From Arthrobacter horti (GTDB lineage: Bacteria; Actinomycetota; Actinomycetes; Actinomycetales; Micrococcaceae): DNA of 64,000 nt. The position numbers and the translations under genes are program-made. The DNA is taken from positions 124,001-188,000 of the forward strand of contig NZ_JAVALS010000005.1 of the NCBI RefSeq assembly GCF_030731045.1. The letters are read 5' to 3'. Shown here in pieces: positions 41,442 to 51,343 of this stretch. The notes beneath the pieces are model-generated. The model was not told where the DNA came from, did no database searches, and saw nothing but the letters and a program-made list of their open reading frames with translations. How positions within the stretch are numbered: the first letter of the stretch is position 1; the number at the start of each line of letters is the position of its first letter.

Positions 41442-42767
41442 TCAGAGCGCGATGCGATCGATGATCAGTTCCCGGGCCGGCCGTGCACCTTCCGGGGCGA
41501 TCGTGACCGCCCCTTCCAGCGCCTCCTGTGCCCGGGCGAAGCGCTCCGAGGTGTCCGTCAGGAGCGTCATGAGCGGTTCCCCCGCGCGGACGACGGCGCC
41601 CGGCTTGGCGTGCATCCGCACCCCGGCGCCTGCCTGCACGGCGTCCTCCTTCCGGGCGCGCCCGGCGCCGAGACGCCAGGCCGCGACACCCACCTTGAGC
41701 GCGTCCAGCTCCACCAGGACCCCGTCAGCCGGGGCGAGGACCGTCTCGCTCTCCTTCGCCACGGGCAGCGCGGCATCCGGATCGCCACCCTGGGCTGCGA
41801 TCATGCGGCGCCAGACGTCCATGGCACGGCCGTCCTTGAGCGCGACGGCGGGATCGGCGTCGGTGACGCCGGCCGCCTGAAGCATCTCCTCGGCGAGCCG
41901 GACGGTCAGTTCGACGACGTCCTGCGGGCCCCCGCCGGCGAGCACTTCCACGGACTCCTCCACCTCGATGGCGTTGCCCGCGGTCAGGCCGAGCGGCGTG
42001 GACATGTCCGTCAGGAGGGCCACGGTGTTCACACCGGCGTCATGGCCTAGCTCCACCATGGTCCGTGCGAGCTCACGGGCCTGGGCCTCATCCTTCATGA
42101 ACGCCCCGCTGCCCACCTTGACGTCCAGCACCAGGGACCCGGTGCCCTCCGCGATCTTCTTGCTCATGATGGAGGAGGCGATGAGCGGGATGGCCTCCAC
42201 CGTCCCGGTGACGTCCCGCAGAGCGTAGAGCTTCTTGTCCGCGGGGGCCAGCCCGGTACCGGCCGCACAGATCACTGCGCCCACGTCTTGCAGCTGCGCC
42301 AGCATCTCCTCATTGCTCAGCGCGGCACGCCAGCCGGGGATCGCTTCCAGTTTGTCCAGGGTGCCGCCGGTGTGGCCGAGCCCGCGGCCGGACAGCTGCG
42401 GCACGGCCACCCCGTAGACGGCGACCAGGGGCGCCAGTGGCAGGGTGATCTTGTCCCCCACCCCGCCCGTGGAGTGCTTGTCCGTGGTCGGCTTGGCACC
42501 TGTGCTGTTCGCCGGCCCTCCGTCACGGGGCCGTAGGGAGGAGAAGTCCATCCGCTCCCCCGAGGCGATCATGGCCGCCGTCCAGCGGGCGATCTCCTCC
42601 CGATTCATCCCGTTGAGCAGGATGGCCATGCCCAGCGCGGACATCTGCTCCTCGGCCACCGCCCCGCGCGTGTAGGCGTCGATGACCCAGTCGATCTGGC
42701 CAGGGCTGAGAACGCCTCGGTCCCGCTTGGTCCGGATCACGTCCACGGCGTCGAATGCTTCGCTCAT
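41442..42767 (-). CDS. deoA: Thymidine phosphorylase
   Basis: 441 residues from ATG 42767 with AGGAGGAGA upstream. It phosphorolyses thymidine/uridine-type nucleosides to base and (deoxy)ribose-1-phosphate. Family motifs: KRDRGVLSPGQIDW, KHSTGGVGDKITL (phosphate site), SGRGLGHTGGTLDKLEAIPG (family signature) and DVKVGSGAFMK. Last gene of the nucleoside operon, overlapping cdd by 4 bases. Confidence 0.96.
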   Translation of the reverse strand: MSEAFDAVDVIRTKRDRGVLSPGQIDWVIDAYTRGAVAEEQMSALGMAILLNGMNREEIARWTAAMIASGERMDFSSLRPRDGGPANSTGAKPTTDKHSTGGVGDKITLPLAPLVAVYGVAVPQLSGRGLGHTGGTLDKLEAIPGWRAALSNEEMLAQLQDVGAVICAAGTGLAPADKKLYALRDVTGTVEAIPLIASSIMSKKIAEGTGSLVLDVKVGSGAFMKDEAQARELARTMVELGHDAGVNTVALLTDMSTPLGLTAGNAIEVEESVEVLAGGGPQDVVELTVRLAEEMLQAAGVTDADPAVALKDGRAMDVWRRMIAAQGGDPDAALPVAKESETVLAPADGVLVELDALKVGVAAWRLGAGRARKEDAVQAGAGVRMHAKPGAVVRAGEPLMTLLTDTSERFARAQEALEGAVTIAPEGARPARELIIDRIAL

Positions 42768-43231
42768 GCTTCTCCTCCTGCTCCGTCCGGGCTCTCCGGC
42801 CGGACCTCCTCGAGGTGCTGCGGCCCGAAAGCGTCCGGCAGCACCTCGTCCATGGTCTTCACCCCATGGCCCGTCATGAGGACCATGTCCGGGGCGCGGA
42901 ATTCGTACAGCAGCTGACGGCACCGGCCGCACGGCATGAGCACCGAGCCGTCACCGTCCACGCAGTAGAACGCACGGATCAATCCGCCGCCGCCCATCCG
43001 GATCTGGCCGACAAGAGTGCACTCGGCGCACAGGGTCAGCCCGTAACTGGCGTTCTCCACATTGCAGCCGGACACCACACGCCCGTCGTCCAGCAGGGCC
43101 GCGGCGCCGACCGGGAAGCGGGAGTAAGGCGCATACGCCTTCTCCATCGCGACGACGGCGGCTCGCCGCAGCGCCTCCCAGTCGGGATCGCCGCGGCGCG
43201 CCGCCGTCGTCGTGCTTTCCGGCACCCTCAT
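42764..43231 (-). CDS. cdd: Cytidine deaminase
   Basis: 155 residues from ATG 43231. Zinc and catalytic motifs: CAECTLV (Cys-Ala-Glu) and PCGRCRQ; substrate loop YSRFPVGAAAL and CNVENASYGLTLC. It deaminates cytidine/deoxycytidine to uridine, which deoA-type phosphorylase can split. It overlaps the permease upstream and deoA downstream by 4 bases each, so the whole operon is translationally coupled. The C-terminus is extended by about 15 acidic residues. Confidence 0.95.
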   Translation of the reverse strand: MRVPESTTTAARRGDPDWEALRRAAVVAMEKAYAPYSRFPVGAAALLDDGRVVSGCNVENASYGLTLCAECTLVGQIRMGGGGLIRAFYCVDGDGSVLMPCGRCRQLLYEFRAPDMVLMTGHGVKTMDEVLPDAFGPQHLEEVRPESPDGAGGEA

Positions 43232-44514
43232 TCCTTCACGTACGGTTCGCCGCTGGCCGCCGGCCCGCGGGACCGGCCCACCAGGCCGGCCACGGCCAGG
43301 ATGGTCACCAGGTACGGCAGCATGGCCATGAACTGGCTGGGCACCGGGGTGCCGATGATCGTCACGAGCGACTGGAGGTTGTCCGCGAAACCGAACAGCA
43401 GAGCGGCCAGGAAGGCACCGATGGGGTTCCAGCGGCCGAAGATCAGGGCCGCCAGGGCGATGAAGCCACGGCCCCCGGAGATCTCCTTGGTGAAGGAGTC
43501 CACCGCCACCAGCGTGAAGTAGGAACCGCCGATGCCGGCGATCGCACCGCCCAGGGTCACATTCCAGAACCGGGTGGCGTTGACGTTGATGCCCAGGGTG
43601 TCCGCGGCCTGCGGGTGCTCCCCCACGGCACGGACGCGCAGGCCCCACTTGGTTTTGAACAGGGCCACCCACACCACGAACACGGCGATGTACATGGCGT
43701 AGCCGATGATGGACTGTTTGAACAGGATCGGGCCGATCACCGGGATGGCGGAGAGCAGCGGGATGTCGATCTCCGCCAGGCGCGGAGGGGTGTTCAGGTG
43801 CTCGAAGTCCGGCTGCAGCAGCGTGGTGAAGAAGAAGCCCGTGATGCCGGAGACCAGCACGTTCAGGACCACGCCCACGATCACCTGGTTGACCAGGTAC
43901 TTGATGCTGAACACCGCCAGCACCATGGACACGAGGGCACCGGCCACGGCTGCGGCCAGCATGCCGAGCATGGCGCTGTGGGTGACGCTGCCGACGAGCG
44001 CTGCGGTGAAGGCTCCGCCCAGGAGCTGGCCTTCGATGGCGATGTTGACGACGCCGACGCGCTCACAGAGCACGCCGGAGAGGGAACCGAACACGAGCGG
44101 CACGGCGAGCGTCACCGAACCGCCGAGCAGGCCGGCCAGGGAGATCTCGTGAAGCCGGGCGCCGCCGACCATGGCGGTCAGGAAGGCCATGACGAACGCG
44201 GCCACGAACACGGCGGTGGCCCAGGCAGGGATGGACCGGCCCTGCCTGCGAAGCATCACGGACCAGACCGTGATGGCCACCATGACGAGCCCCAGCACGA
44301 TGCCCGTGGCCTTCCCCGGGAGGGTCAGCTCGGGGATCTGGAAGACGTCCCCGCTCTGCGAGATGCCGAAGGAGGCACTCGAGTCCGGGCCGAGGATCCC
44401 GCAGAAGAGGAGGGTGGCCACGGACACGATGCCCAGGATCACCGGGATCTTCCAGCCCAGCGTGCTGATGGCGGTGCCCGGAAGGGCGGTACCGGGTGCG
44501 AGTGTGGTGCTCAT
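43228..44514 (-). CDS. Nucleoside ABC transporter permease (YufQ/BmpC-partner type)
   Basis: 428 residues from ATG 44514 with AGGAGG; the open frame upstream lies antisense-like within the neighbour. About ten TM helices. VGVVNIAIEGQLLGGAFTAALVGS and NPIGAFLAALLFGFADNLQ are typical of BPD_transp_2 family nucleoside/simple sugar permeases. It forms the channel with the preceding permease. Confidence 0.9.
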   Translation of the reverse strand: MSTTLAPGTALPGTAISTLGWKIPVILGIVSVATLLFCGILGPDSSASFGISQSGDVFQIPELTLPGKATGIVLGLVMVAITVWSVMLRRQGRSIPAWATAVFVAAFVMAFLTAMVGGARLHEISLAGLLGGSVTLAVPLVFGSLSGVLCERVGVVNIAIEGQLLGGAFTAALVGSVTHSAMLGMLAAAVAGALVSMVLAVFSIKYLVNQVIVGVVLNVLVSGITGFFFTTLLQPDFEHLNTPPRLAEIDIPLLSAIPVIGPILFKQSIIGYAMYIAVFVVWVALFKTKWGLRVRAVGEHPQAADTLGINVNATRFWNVTLGGAIAGIGGSYFTLVAVDSFTKEISGGRGFIALAALIFGRWNPIGAFLAALLFGFADNLQSLVTIIGTPVPSQFMAMLPYLVTILAVAGLVGRSRGPAASGEPYVKE

Positions 44515-45719
44515 GCTGCGCCTCCTGCGACCGTGGAGGCGGCCGCCTTCTTCTTCCGGTTCATGCCGAACACGGCCTTCACCAGCGGGGGCGCCGCGAT
44601 GAAGAGGACGATCAGGGACTGGACGACCAGGACGATGTCGATGGGGGTGCCCGTCTGGATCTGCATCTGGACGGCACCGGCACGGAAGGCGCCGAACAGC
44701 AGGCCGGCGAAGAACGTGCCCCACGGGGTGGAGCGTCCGAGCAGGGCCACGGTGATCGCATCGAAGCCGTAGCTGGCGGCGACGCCGTCGGTCAGCACCT
44801 TCTCCGTGCCGGCCACCTGTGCCACACCGCTCAGACCCGCCAGGCCGCCGGCGATCGCCATGACCAGGATGGTGGCCCGGGAGACGTTCACGCCGGCCGT
44901 CAGTGCGGCCTTCGGGTTGGCACCGATGGCGCGGAACTCAAAGCCGAGCGTGGAGCGGTTCAGCAGCCACCAGACCAGGACCGTGGCGCCGATGGCCACG
45001 ATGAAGCCCAGGTGCAGACGGTACTGGCCACCGGCGATCAAGGGATACAGGGCGCTGTCATCCAGGCGCGGCGTGATCGGGTTCGACTCACCCGGGCGCA
45101 GGAACGCCGGTGTGGTCAGGAGCCAGCGCAGCGCGAAAAGCGCCACGTAGTTGAACATGATCGTGAGGATGACCTCGTGGGCTCCGGTGCGGGCCTTGAG
45201 GTAGCCGACCAGGCCACCCCAGGCGGCGCCACCCAGGATGCCCGCCACGACCACCAGCAGGAGGTGCAGGACGATCGGCAGGTGCCAGGCGAAGCCGAGG
45301 TAGGCCGCAAGGGTGCCGGAGACGATGATCTGGCCCTGGGCGCCGATGTTGAAGAGCCCGGCCCGGAAGGCCAGAGCCACGCCCAGTCCGGAGGTGATCA
45401 GCGGGGTGGCGATGGTCAGGGTCTCCATGAACGGTCCGAAGGGCCCGAGGGGGCCGCTCACGCCGGGCGCGAACACGGCACCCTGGAACAGCGCCACGTA
45501 GGAGTTGGTGGCCGCCGACCAGAAGGCGGACAGGAAGTCGGTGGGACGGGCGAAGAAGTACCCGGCCGTGCTCGCCACGTCCTTGTCCGTCGCGGCGATC
45601 AGCAGGCCGCCCACCACCAGTGCCAGGAACACCGACAGCACGGACACGAGCGCGCTGCCCGTGAAGATCTTCTTGAGTACGTCCGTGCTCTCAGGCTTGG
45701 ACACTGCCTGGCTGTTCAC
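44511..45719 (-). CDS. Nucleoside ABC transporter permease (YufP type)
   Basis: About 402 residues from GTG 45719, which has AAGGAG at good spacing; ATG 45725 directly abuts that Shine-Dalgarno. The start overlaps the end of the ATPase gene by about 30 bases. BPD_transp_2 family: GLFNIGAQGQIIVSGTLAAYLG, LKARTGAHEVILTIMFNYVA, GANPKAALTAGVNVSRAT. It overlaps the next permease by 4 bases. Confidence 0.9.
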   Translation of the reverse strand: MNSQAVSKPESTDVLKKIFTGSALVSVLSVFLALVVGGLLIAATDKDVASTAGYFFARPTDFLSAFWSAATNSYVALFQGAVFAPGVSGPLGPFGPFMETLTIATPLITSGLGVALAFRAGLFNIGAQGQIIVSGTLAAYLGFAWHLPIVLHLLLVVVAGILGGAAWGGLVGYLKARTGAHEVILTIMFNYVALFALRWLLTTPAFLRPGESNPITPRLDDSALYPLIAGGQYRLHLGFIVAIGATVLVWWLLNRSTLGFEFRAIGANPKAALTAGVNVSRATILVMAIAGGLAGLSGVAQVAGTEKVLTDGVAASYGFDAITVALLGRSTPWGTFFAGLLFGAFRAGAVQMQIQTGTPIDIVLVVQSLIVLFIAAPPLVKAVFGMNRKKKAAASTVAGGAA

Positions 45720-47295
45720 CGGCATCTCCTTCGTCAGTGCTCTGCGTCGCCGCGGCGGCGGTGTGCTCGGCGGTGGTCTGCTCGGTGGCGGCCTCCTCGG
45801 CCGGGACGCCGGCCATCATGAGGCCCAGGACGTCGCGCGGGGTGTCCTGCGGGACCACGCCCACCACGCGGCCCTTGTACAGGACGGCGATGCGGTCGGC
45901 GAGTTCCACCACCTCGTCCAGCTCGGTGGAGACGATCAGCACGGGCACGCCCTTGTCCCGTTCCTCCACGATCCGCCGGTGCAGGAACTCGATGGAGCCC
46001 ACATCCACGCCACGGGTGGGCTGGGACGCCACGAAGAGGCGCAGCGGGCGGGACAGCTCCCGCGCCATGACCACCTTCTGCTGGTTGCCACCGGACAGGG
46101 CCCCGGCCGGGGTGGCCCCGGAAGGGGTGCGGATGTCGAACTCCTGGATCCGGGACTCGGCGTTGCGGGCCACCTTCTCCGGACTCATCGCCAGGCCTCT
46201 GGCGTACGGGCCCTGATCGTAGAGGTCCAGGATCAGGTTCTCCGCCACGGAGAAGCTGCCCACCAGACCGTCCTCGGTGCGGTCCTCCGGGACGAAGCCG
46301 ACGCCGGCGCGCAGGACCTCCTTCACGCTGCGGCCCACGAGTTCCTTGCCGTCCAGCGTGATGGATCCGCTCACGTGCTCATGCAGGCCCAGGATGGCCT
46401 CGGTCAGCTCGGTCTGGCCGTTGCCCTGGACGCCCGCGACGGCGAGAATCTCGCCTTCCGCGATTTCCAGGTCGAGCCCGTCCACCACGCGCTGGCCGTT
46501 GGATGCCAGCACCGTGAGTCCACGGATCCTGAAGGTGGTGTCACCGGGCTGAGCCGGCGCCTTGCCGAGGCTCAGGTTCACGGGCCGGCCCACCATGAGG
46601 GCGGCCAGTTCCGTGGTGGACGCCGACGGATCGGCCGAGCCCACCACCTTGCCGCGCCGGATGACGGTGATGGTGTCTGATACAGCCTTCACCTCGCGCA
46701 GCTTGTGGGAGATGAACAGGATCGAGGTCCCGGAGGCCTTGAGCTGGCGCATGATGTCCAGGAGCTCGTCCGTTTCCTGCGGGGTGAGGACCGCAGTGGG
46801 CTCGTCCAGGATCAGGACCTTGGCCTCACGGACCAGCGCCTTGATGATCTCCACGCGCTGCTGGACACCCACTGGGAGGTCCTCCACCAGGGCGTCAGGG
46901 TCCACGTTGAAGCCGTAGCGCTCGGAGATCTCGCGGATCCGGGCCTTGGTGGCCTCCAGGTCCAGGAAGCCGCCCGCCTTGGTGGTCTCCGCACCCAGCG
47001 CCACGTTCTCCGCCACGGTGAACACCGGCACCAGCATGAAGTGCTGGTGCACCATGCCGATCCCCGCCGCCATGGCGTCTCCCGGGCCCCGGAAGGACAC
47101 CGACTTGCCGTCCACCAGGATCTCGCCCGCCGTGGGTTCGTAGAGACCGTAGAGGACGTTCATGAGAGTTGATTTTCCGGCGCCGTTCTCTCCGAGAAGG
47201 CAATGGATCTGGCCGGGTTCGACCACCACGTCGATGTGGTCGTTGGCCGTGAACGTGCCGAAGGTCTTGGTGATCCCCCGAAGCTCAAGTTTCAC
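45691..47295 (-). CDS. Nucleoside ABC transporter ATP-binding protein (double ABC domain)
   Basis: 534 residues with two fused ABC domains, as in RbsA/NupO-type importers. First domain: Walker A GENGAGKST, signature LPVGVQQRVEIIKAL, Walker B LILDEPTAVLTP. Second: modified Walker A GVQGNGQTELTE, signature LSGGNQQKVVMAREL and Walker B LFVASQPTRGVD. The degenerate second domain is normal for this family. It energises the two permeases with the BMP lipoprotein as receptor. Confidence 0.94.
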   Translation of the reverse strand: MKLELRGITKTFGTFTANDHIDVVVEPGQIHCLLGENGAGKSTLMNVLYGLYEPTAGEILVDGKSVSFRGPGDAMAAGIGMVHQHFMLVPVFTVAENVALGAETTKAGGFLDLEATKARIREISERYGFNVDPDALVEDLPVGVQQRVEIIKALVREAKVLILDEPTAVLTPQETDELLDIMRQLKASGTSILFISHKLREVKAVSDTITVIRRGKVVGSADPSASTTELAALMVGRPVNLSLGKAPAQPGDTTFRIRGLTVLASNGQRVVDGLDLEIAEGEILAVAGVQGNGQTELTEAILGLHEHVSGSITLDGKELVGRSVKEVLRAGVGFVPEDRTEDGLVGSFSVAENLILDLYDQGPYARGLAMSPEKVARNAESRIQEFDIRTPSGATPAGALSGGNQQKVVMARELSRPLRLFVASQPTRGVDVGSIEFLHRRIVEERDKGVPVLIVSTELDEVVELADRIAVLYKGRVVGVVPQDTPRDVLGLMMAGVPAEEAATEQTTAEHTAAAATQSTDEGDAGEQPGSVQA

Positions 47296-47413
47296 GCTGT
47301 TGTTTCCGTTCCATCGATTCCGTCAGATGGTGCCGCGAACCGCGCTCGGCGCGGCTGTCAGCAGGCTATCCCAGGACGCCGCGTGCGGGGAGGGGTCCCC
47401 TCGCATGCAAAGA

Positions 47414-47458
47414 GCCGCCGCCCCTGATCCGGCTCAGGCCGGAGGGAGGGGCGGCGGC
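47414..47458 (-). terminator. Hairpin between BMP gene and ATPase gene
   Basis: GCCGCCGCCCCT (47414-47425) pairs with AGGGGCGGCGGC (47447-47458), with further CCGG pairing inside. It begins 20 bases past the BMP stop, within the operon, and probably acts as an attenuator. Confidence 0.6.
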
Positions 47459-47478
47459 ACTTTGGGTGCGCCCGCTGC

Positions 47479-48603
47479 CTACTGCTTGGGGCTGGACACC
47501 GAGTCGACCTTGATCTTGCCGTCGATGATGTCCTTCTTGATCTGGTCAAGGTCGGACTTCACATCGGCGGGGACGGCGGAGTCCATGCTGTGGAAGGGAG
47601 CCAGATCCACACCACCATTGGCCAGGGTGCCGACGTACGGCTTGGAGGTGAACGTGTTGCCCTTGTCCTCCTTGATGACCGTCTCCACGGCCTCGCCCAT
47701 CTTCTTCATGACGGAGCTGAGCATGAGGTCCTTGTAGTCGGGCGCGGTCAGGTAGCCGTCCGAGTCGACCCAGATCAGCTTGATGTCCTTGCCGGCGGCC
47801 TTGGCCTCCTTGACCGCGGCGCCCGCGCCCTTGCTGACCTGGCCGGCCACGGGCAGGATGATGTCCGCACCGCCGTCGATCAGGCCCTTGGTCAGCTGCT
47901 TGCCCACGTCCTGCTTGTCGAAGGAGTTGGTGAAGCTGCCGTCCTGCTTGTCCTTGTCCCACCCGAGGAGCTGGACATTCTTGCCCTTCTTCTCGTTGTA
48001 GTACTTCACGCCGTCGGCGAAGCCGTCCATGAAGATGGTCACGGTGGGGAGCTTCATGCCGCCGAAGGTGCCGACCTTGCCGGTCTTGGTGGTCCCTGCG
48101 GCCAGGTAGCCGGCCAGGAACGCGGCCTGGGCCGTGTCGTAGATGATCGGCTTGACGTTCGGGATGTCCTTGTCATACGCGAAGTCGATGATGGCGAAGT
48201 GCTTGTCCGGCGTGGCGGCGGCCTGGGCCTTGGTGGCGTCGCCGAGCAGGAAGCCCACCGTGATGGTGAGGTTGCAGCCCGCACCCGTCATGGCGCGGAG
48301 GTTCGGCTCGTAGTCGTTGTTGGACTTCGACTCGGCCTTGTTGATGCTGATGCCCAGGTCCTTCTCCGCCTTCTGCAGGCCCTCATAGGAGGACTGGTTG
48401 AAGGACTGGTCATCGAAGCCTGCGGTGTCGCCGACCATGCAAGCCTTGTAGTTGGAGGCGCCGGCGGTGGAACCGGACTTCTGGTCCGGGGCGGCGCCGC
48501 ACGCGCTCAGCACGAGGGCAGCCGCGCTGACACCTGCCACGCCGAGCAGGGAACCGCGCTTGGCGAGAGCGCCGAAACCGCGCGTCTGCTTGGAAATCTT
48601 CAA
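47479..48603 (-). CDS. BMP family nucleoside-binding lipoprotein
   Basis: 374 residues. Signal peptide with lipobox LSAC (VLSACGAAPD). BMP (PnrA-like) domain: VGDTAGFDDQSFNQSSYEGL (the family's binding-loop start), NLTITVGFLLGDA, FAIIDFAYD, PIIYDTAQAAFLAGYLAAG, TFGGMKLPTV and WVDSDGYLTAP. Members bind purine or pyrimidine nucleosides. First gene of the operon leading to cytidine deaminase and thymidine phosphorylase, which supports nucleoside uptake. Its promoter must lie in 48604-48750. Confidence 0.93.
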   Translation of the reverse strand: MKISKQTRGFGALAKRGSLLGVAGVSAAALVLSACGAAPDQKSGSTAGASNYKACMVGDTAGFDDQSFNQSSYEGLQKAEKDLGISINKAESKSNNDYEPNLRAMTGAGCNLTITVGFLLGDATKAQAAATPDKHFAIIDFAYDKDIPNVKPIIYDTAQAAFLAGYLAAGTTKTGKVGTFGGMKLPTVTIFMDGFADGVKYYNEKKGKNVQLLGWDKDKQDGSFTNSFDKQDVGKQLTKGLIDGGADIILPVAGQVSKGAGAAVKEAKAAGKDIKLIWVDSDGYLTAPDYKDLMLSSVMKKMGEAVETVIKEDKGNTFTSKPYVGTLANGGVDLAPFHSMDSAVPADVKSDLDQIKKDIIDGKIKVDSVSSPKQ

Positions 48604-48750
48604 GGGTCCTCCAGGAAACTCGAAAGGCCCAGGCGTTCCAGTCCTGGGCGTTGATGAGGCAACCCTACTAAGGCTCTTGGCGCGCGGCTACCACGGCAGC
48701 CTGAAAATTCAGTGATCGTTGAATATTTGTTACCTAGGAGTAGATCCCGC

Positions 48751-49965
48751 TCACTCCGCGGCGAGCGTCAGGTCCCGGATGGTGCGCAGCGCGGCACCCG
48801 CCAGCACCTTGATGCCGTTCCCCAATGCCCGCTCGTCGATGATGTAGTCACCGCGGTGCAGATCGTACTCCTCGCCGCCCGGCACGCGGGTGCCCAGGCG
48901 CATCATGGCACCGGGAAGGTCGGCCAGGAACCAGGCGAAATCCTCCCCGCCCATGGACTGAGGCGTCAGCACCACGGCGTTCTCACCGAGCTCGGCGCGG
49001 GCCGCGGCCTCGATGAGCGCGGTCTCGTGTTCGGAGTTGACCACGGGCGGCACGCCCCGGGTGTGTTCCAGGTGGACATCGACGCCGTAGGGTGCGGTCA
49101 CCTGCTGCACCACGGCGTCCAGAAGCTCGCCGGCGCCGTGCCAGGCATCGCGGTCCAGGCAACGCATCGTGCCGGCCATGTACCCGTTCGCGGGGATGGC
49201 GTTCGGCGCGGATCCGGCGCTGATCTGCCCCCACACCACGGAGACGGCGCTGCGTACGTCGATGCGCCGGGACAGCACGGCCGGGACGTTCACGGCGATC
49301 TGCGCGAGCGCGAAGACCAGGTCCTCGGTCAGGTGCGGGCGCGAGGTGTGCCCGCCCCGCCCGGTGAGTTCGATCTTGATGGTGTCGGACGCCGAGGTGA
49401 TCGCGCCGATGCGTGTGCCGATGTGGCCGACGTCGATCTTGGGGTCGCAGTGCAGCGCCATGATGCGCGGCACCCCGTCCAGGACGCCCTGTTCGATGCA
49501 GGACAGGGCGCCGCCGGGCATGGTCTCCTCGGCGGGCTGGAAGATGATGCGCACGGTGCCGCCGAGCGGCTTCTTCTCATGCATCGCGTGCAGCACCAGA
49601 GCCACCCCGAGCATGGTGGTGGTGTGCACATCGTGGCCGCACGCGTGCGTGACGCCGTGATTGGTGCTGGCGAAGGACAGCCCCGTCTCCTCGATGATGG
49701 GGAGCGCGTCGATGTCACCGCGCAGCGCGGTGGCGATGGGCCCGTCCCCCACGTCGACCACGACGCCGGTGCCGTCCAGGCGCTTGGGCGAGAGTCCCGC
49801 GGCCTCCAGGCGCTCGACGATCCGGTCCGTGGTGCGGAACTCTTTGAAGGACAGTTCGGGGTGTGCGTGAAGGTCCCGGCGGAACTCGATCAGCTCCGGC
49901 AGCAGTGGCTCAAGCCACGGGCCTGCGAGCTGCGGCGGGTTCGATTCGCTGGAGTAGTTGCGCAC
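48751..49965 (-). CDS. M20 family amidohydrolase
   Basis: 404 residues with a GTG start. Metallopeptidase M20D: RRDLHAHPELSFKEF, ALRGDIDALPI, ACGHDVHTT (metal Cys/His) and IFQPAEETMPGG (catalytic Glu). The small dimerisation domain is RGGHTSRP, and metal His lies in MALHCDPKIDVG. Relatives hydrolyse N-acyl amino acids, hippurate or IAA conjugates. Substrate not deducible. It lies upstream of the BMP operon on the same strand with its own spacing. Confidence 0.9.
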   Translation of the reverse strand: MRNYSSESNPPQLAGPWLEPLLPELIEFRRDLHAHPELSFKEFRTTDRIVERLEAAGLSPKRLDGTGVVVDVGDGPIATALRGDIDALPIIEETGLSFASTNHGVTHACGHDVHTTTMLGVALVLHAMHEKKPLGGTVRIIFQPAEETMPGGALSCIEQGVLDGVPRIMALHCDPKIDVGHIGTRIGAITSASDTIKIELTGRGGHTSRPHLTEDLVFALAQIAVNVPAVLSRRIDVRSAVSVVWGQISAGSAPNAIPANGYMAGTMRCLDRDAWHGAGELLDAVVQQVTAPYGVDVHLEHTRGVPPVVNSEHETALIEAAARAELGENAVVLTPQSMGGEDFAWFLADLPGAMMRLGTRVPGGEEYDLHRGDYIIDERALGNGIKVLAGAALRTIRDLTLAAE

Positions 49966-50016
49966 CTTGACACTCTAGATCGAGCGTGAGGAAAAACCTC
50001 AAAAGGTCACGCGCGG

Positions 50017-51150
50017 TTACAGCACGTCCGTATCGCCGCTGGCCTTCAGAGCATCCACGGCACTCTTGACGCGCTGGGCATGCTCCGTGGTGGTCACCAG
50101 GAGTGCGTCCGGGGTGTCCACGATGACCACGTCCTTGATGCCGATCAGGGCGATCACCCGCTTGGTGTCGGCCACCACCACGCCGCTGGCGTCCTCGGCG
50201 AAGACACGGGGCGTGTCGCCCAGCACCGTCACGTCGTCCTCTTCACGGGCGCTGTTCAGGCGGCCGATCGCCGCGAAGTCCCCGACGTCGTCCCAGCCGA
50301 ACTCACCGGGCACGACGGCGACGTCGCCGGCTGCCGCGGCAGGCTCGGCCACAGCGTAATCGATGGCGATCTTGGGCAGCGTGGGCCAGACGCGTGCGGT
50401 CACGGCCGCCCGGTCCGGGGTGTCCCAGGCGCGGGCGATCTCCAGGAGACCGGCGTGGAGCTCGGGCTGGTTGATCTCCAGGTGCTTGAGCATGAGGGAC
50501 ACCGGCGCCACGAACATGCCGGCGTTCCAGACGTAGTCGCCACCGGCCACGTATTGGCGGGCCACATCCTCGTTCGGCTTCTCCACGAACTCGACCACGG
50601 CGTGCGCGTTCGGGGCGTAGTCCACGTTGAGGAGTTCGCCGACCCGGATGTAGCCGAACCCGGTGGAGGGGTGCGTGGGCTTGATGCCGATGGTGACGAT
50701 TTTGCCGGCGGCCGCGGTGTGGATGGCCTCACGGACGGCGTCCTGGAAGACGCCCGCCGGGCTGATGACCTGGTCCGCCGCAAAGGAGCCCATGATGGTC
50801 TCCGGGTCGCGTTCGTGCAGGATCGCGGCGGCGAGCCCGATGGCCGCGCCGGAGTCCTTCGGCTCGCTCTCCAGGACCAGGTCCCTCTCGCCCAGTTCGG
50901 GAAGCTGTGCGCACACGGCGGCCCGGTGCGCCTCCCCGGTCACCACCAGGACCCGTCCATCCGCCAGGGGCTCCAGACGGTCATAGGTGGCACGGATCAA
51001 GGTACTGCCGGATCCGGTCAGGTCGTGGAGGAACTTGGGCGCGGCCGCACGGGACAGCGGCCAGAGGCGCGTCCCCACCCCGCCTGCGGGGATGACCGCG
51101 AAGAAACGGGCCAAGGTGGCAGTGCGGGCATCCACAGCGTCGGTAGTCAC
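50017..51150 (-). CDS. Mannose-1-phosphate guanylyltransferase
   Basis: About 377 residues from GTG 51150; GTG 51156 is as plausible and the true start is unsure. It makes GDP-mannose from mannose-1-phosphate and GTP. The nucleotide-binding signature is AVIPAGGVGTRLWPLSR, followed by FVEKPNEDVA and YVWNAGMFVAP. The single nucleotidyltransferase domain plus a short beta region lacks the isomerase half found in bifunctional ManC/AlgA. Divergent from sdhCDAB. Confidence 0.92.
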   Translation of the reverse strand: MTTDAVDARTATLARFFAVIPAGGVGTRLWPLSRAAAPKFLHDLTGSGSTLIRATYDRLEPLADGRVLVVTGEAHRAAVCAQLPELGERDLVLESEPKDSGAAIGLAAAILHERDPETIMGSFAADQVISPAGVFQDAVREAIHTAAAGKIVTIGIKPTHPSTGFGYIRVGELLNVDYAPNAHAVVEFVEKPNEDVARQYVAGGDYVWNAGMFVAPVSLMLKHLEINQPELHAGLLEIARAWDTPDRAAVTARVWPTLPKIAIDYAVAEPAAAAGDVAVVPGEFGWDDVGDFAAIGRLNSAREEDDVTVLGDTPRVFAEDASGVVVADTKRVIALIGIKDVVIVDTPDALLVTTTEHAQRVKSAVDALKASGDTDVL

Positions 51151-51296
51151 TCCCACATGGTAGGGGACGAACCACCGCGAACCGCCTGTCGGCCGACTGT
51201 TGCGCGGCCGCTTTGTGGCGTTAATCTCATTACCAGTCGCATTTGGCCCGATTCGCCGCACGCATTAATGGCATGAGGCGATGCTGAATTGAATAA

Positions 51297-51343
51297 GCTG
51301 TGAGCGAAGCCTAGATTTGGCTTGGGCCGTCAGGCTCACACAG
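51297..51343 (+). promoter_or_regulatory. Inverted repeat in the sdhCDAB leader region
   Basis: GCTGTGAGC (51297-51305) is complementary to GCTCACA(CA)GC (51333-51343). Nested inside, AAGCC (51307-51311) pairs with GGCTT (51319-51323) around TAGATTT. A -10-like TAAGCT (51295-51300) precedes it. This may be a structured 5' leader of the sdh mRNA or a regulator site. The rest of 51151-51404 shows no gene. Confidence 0.4.
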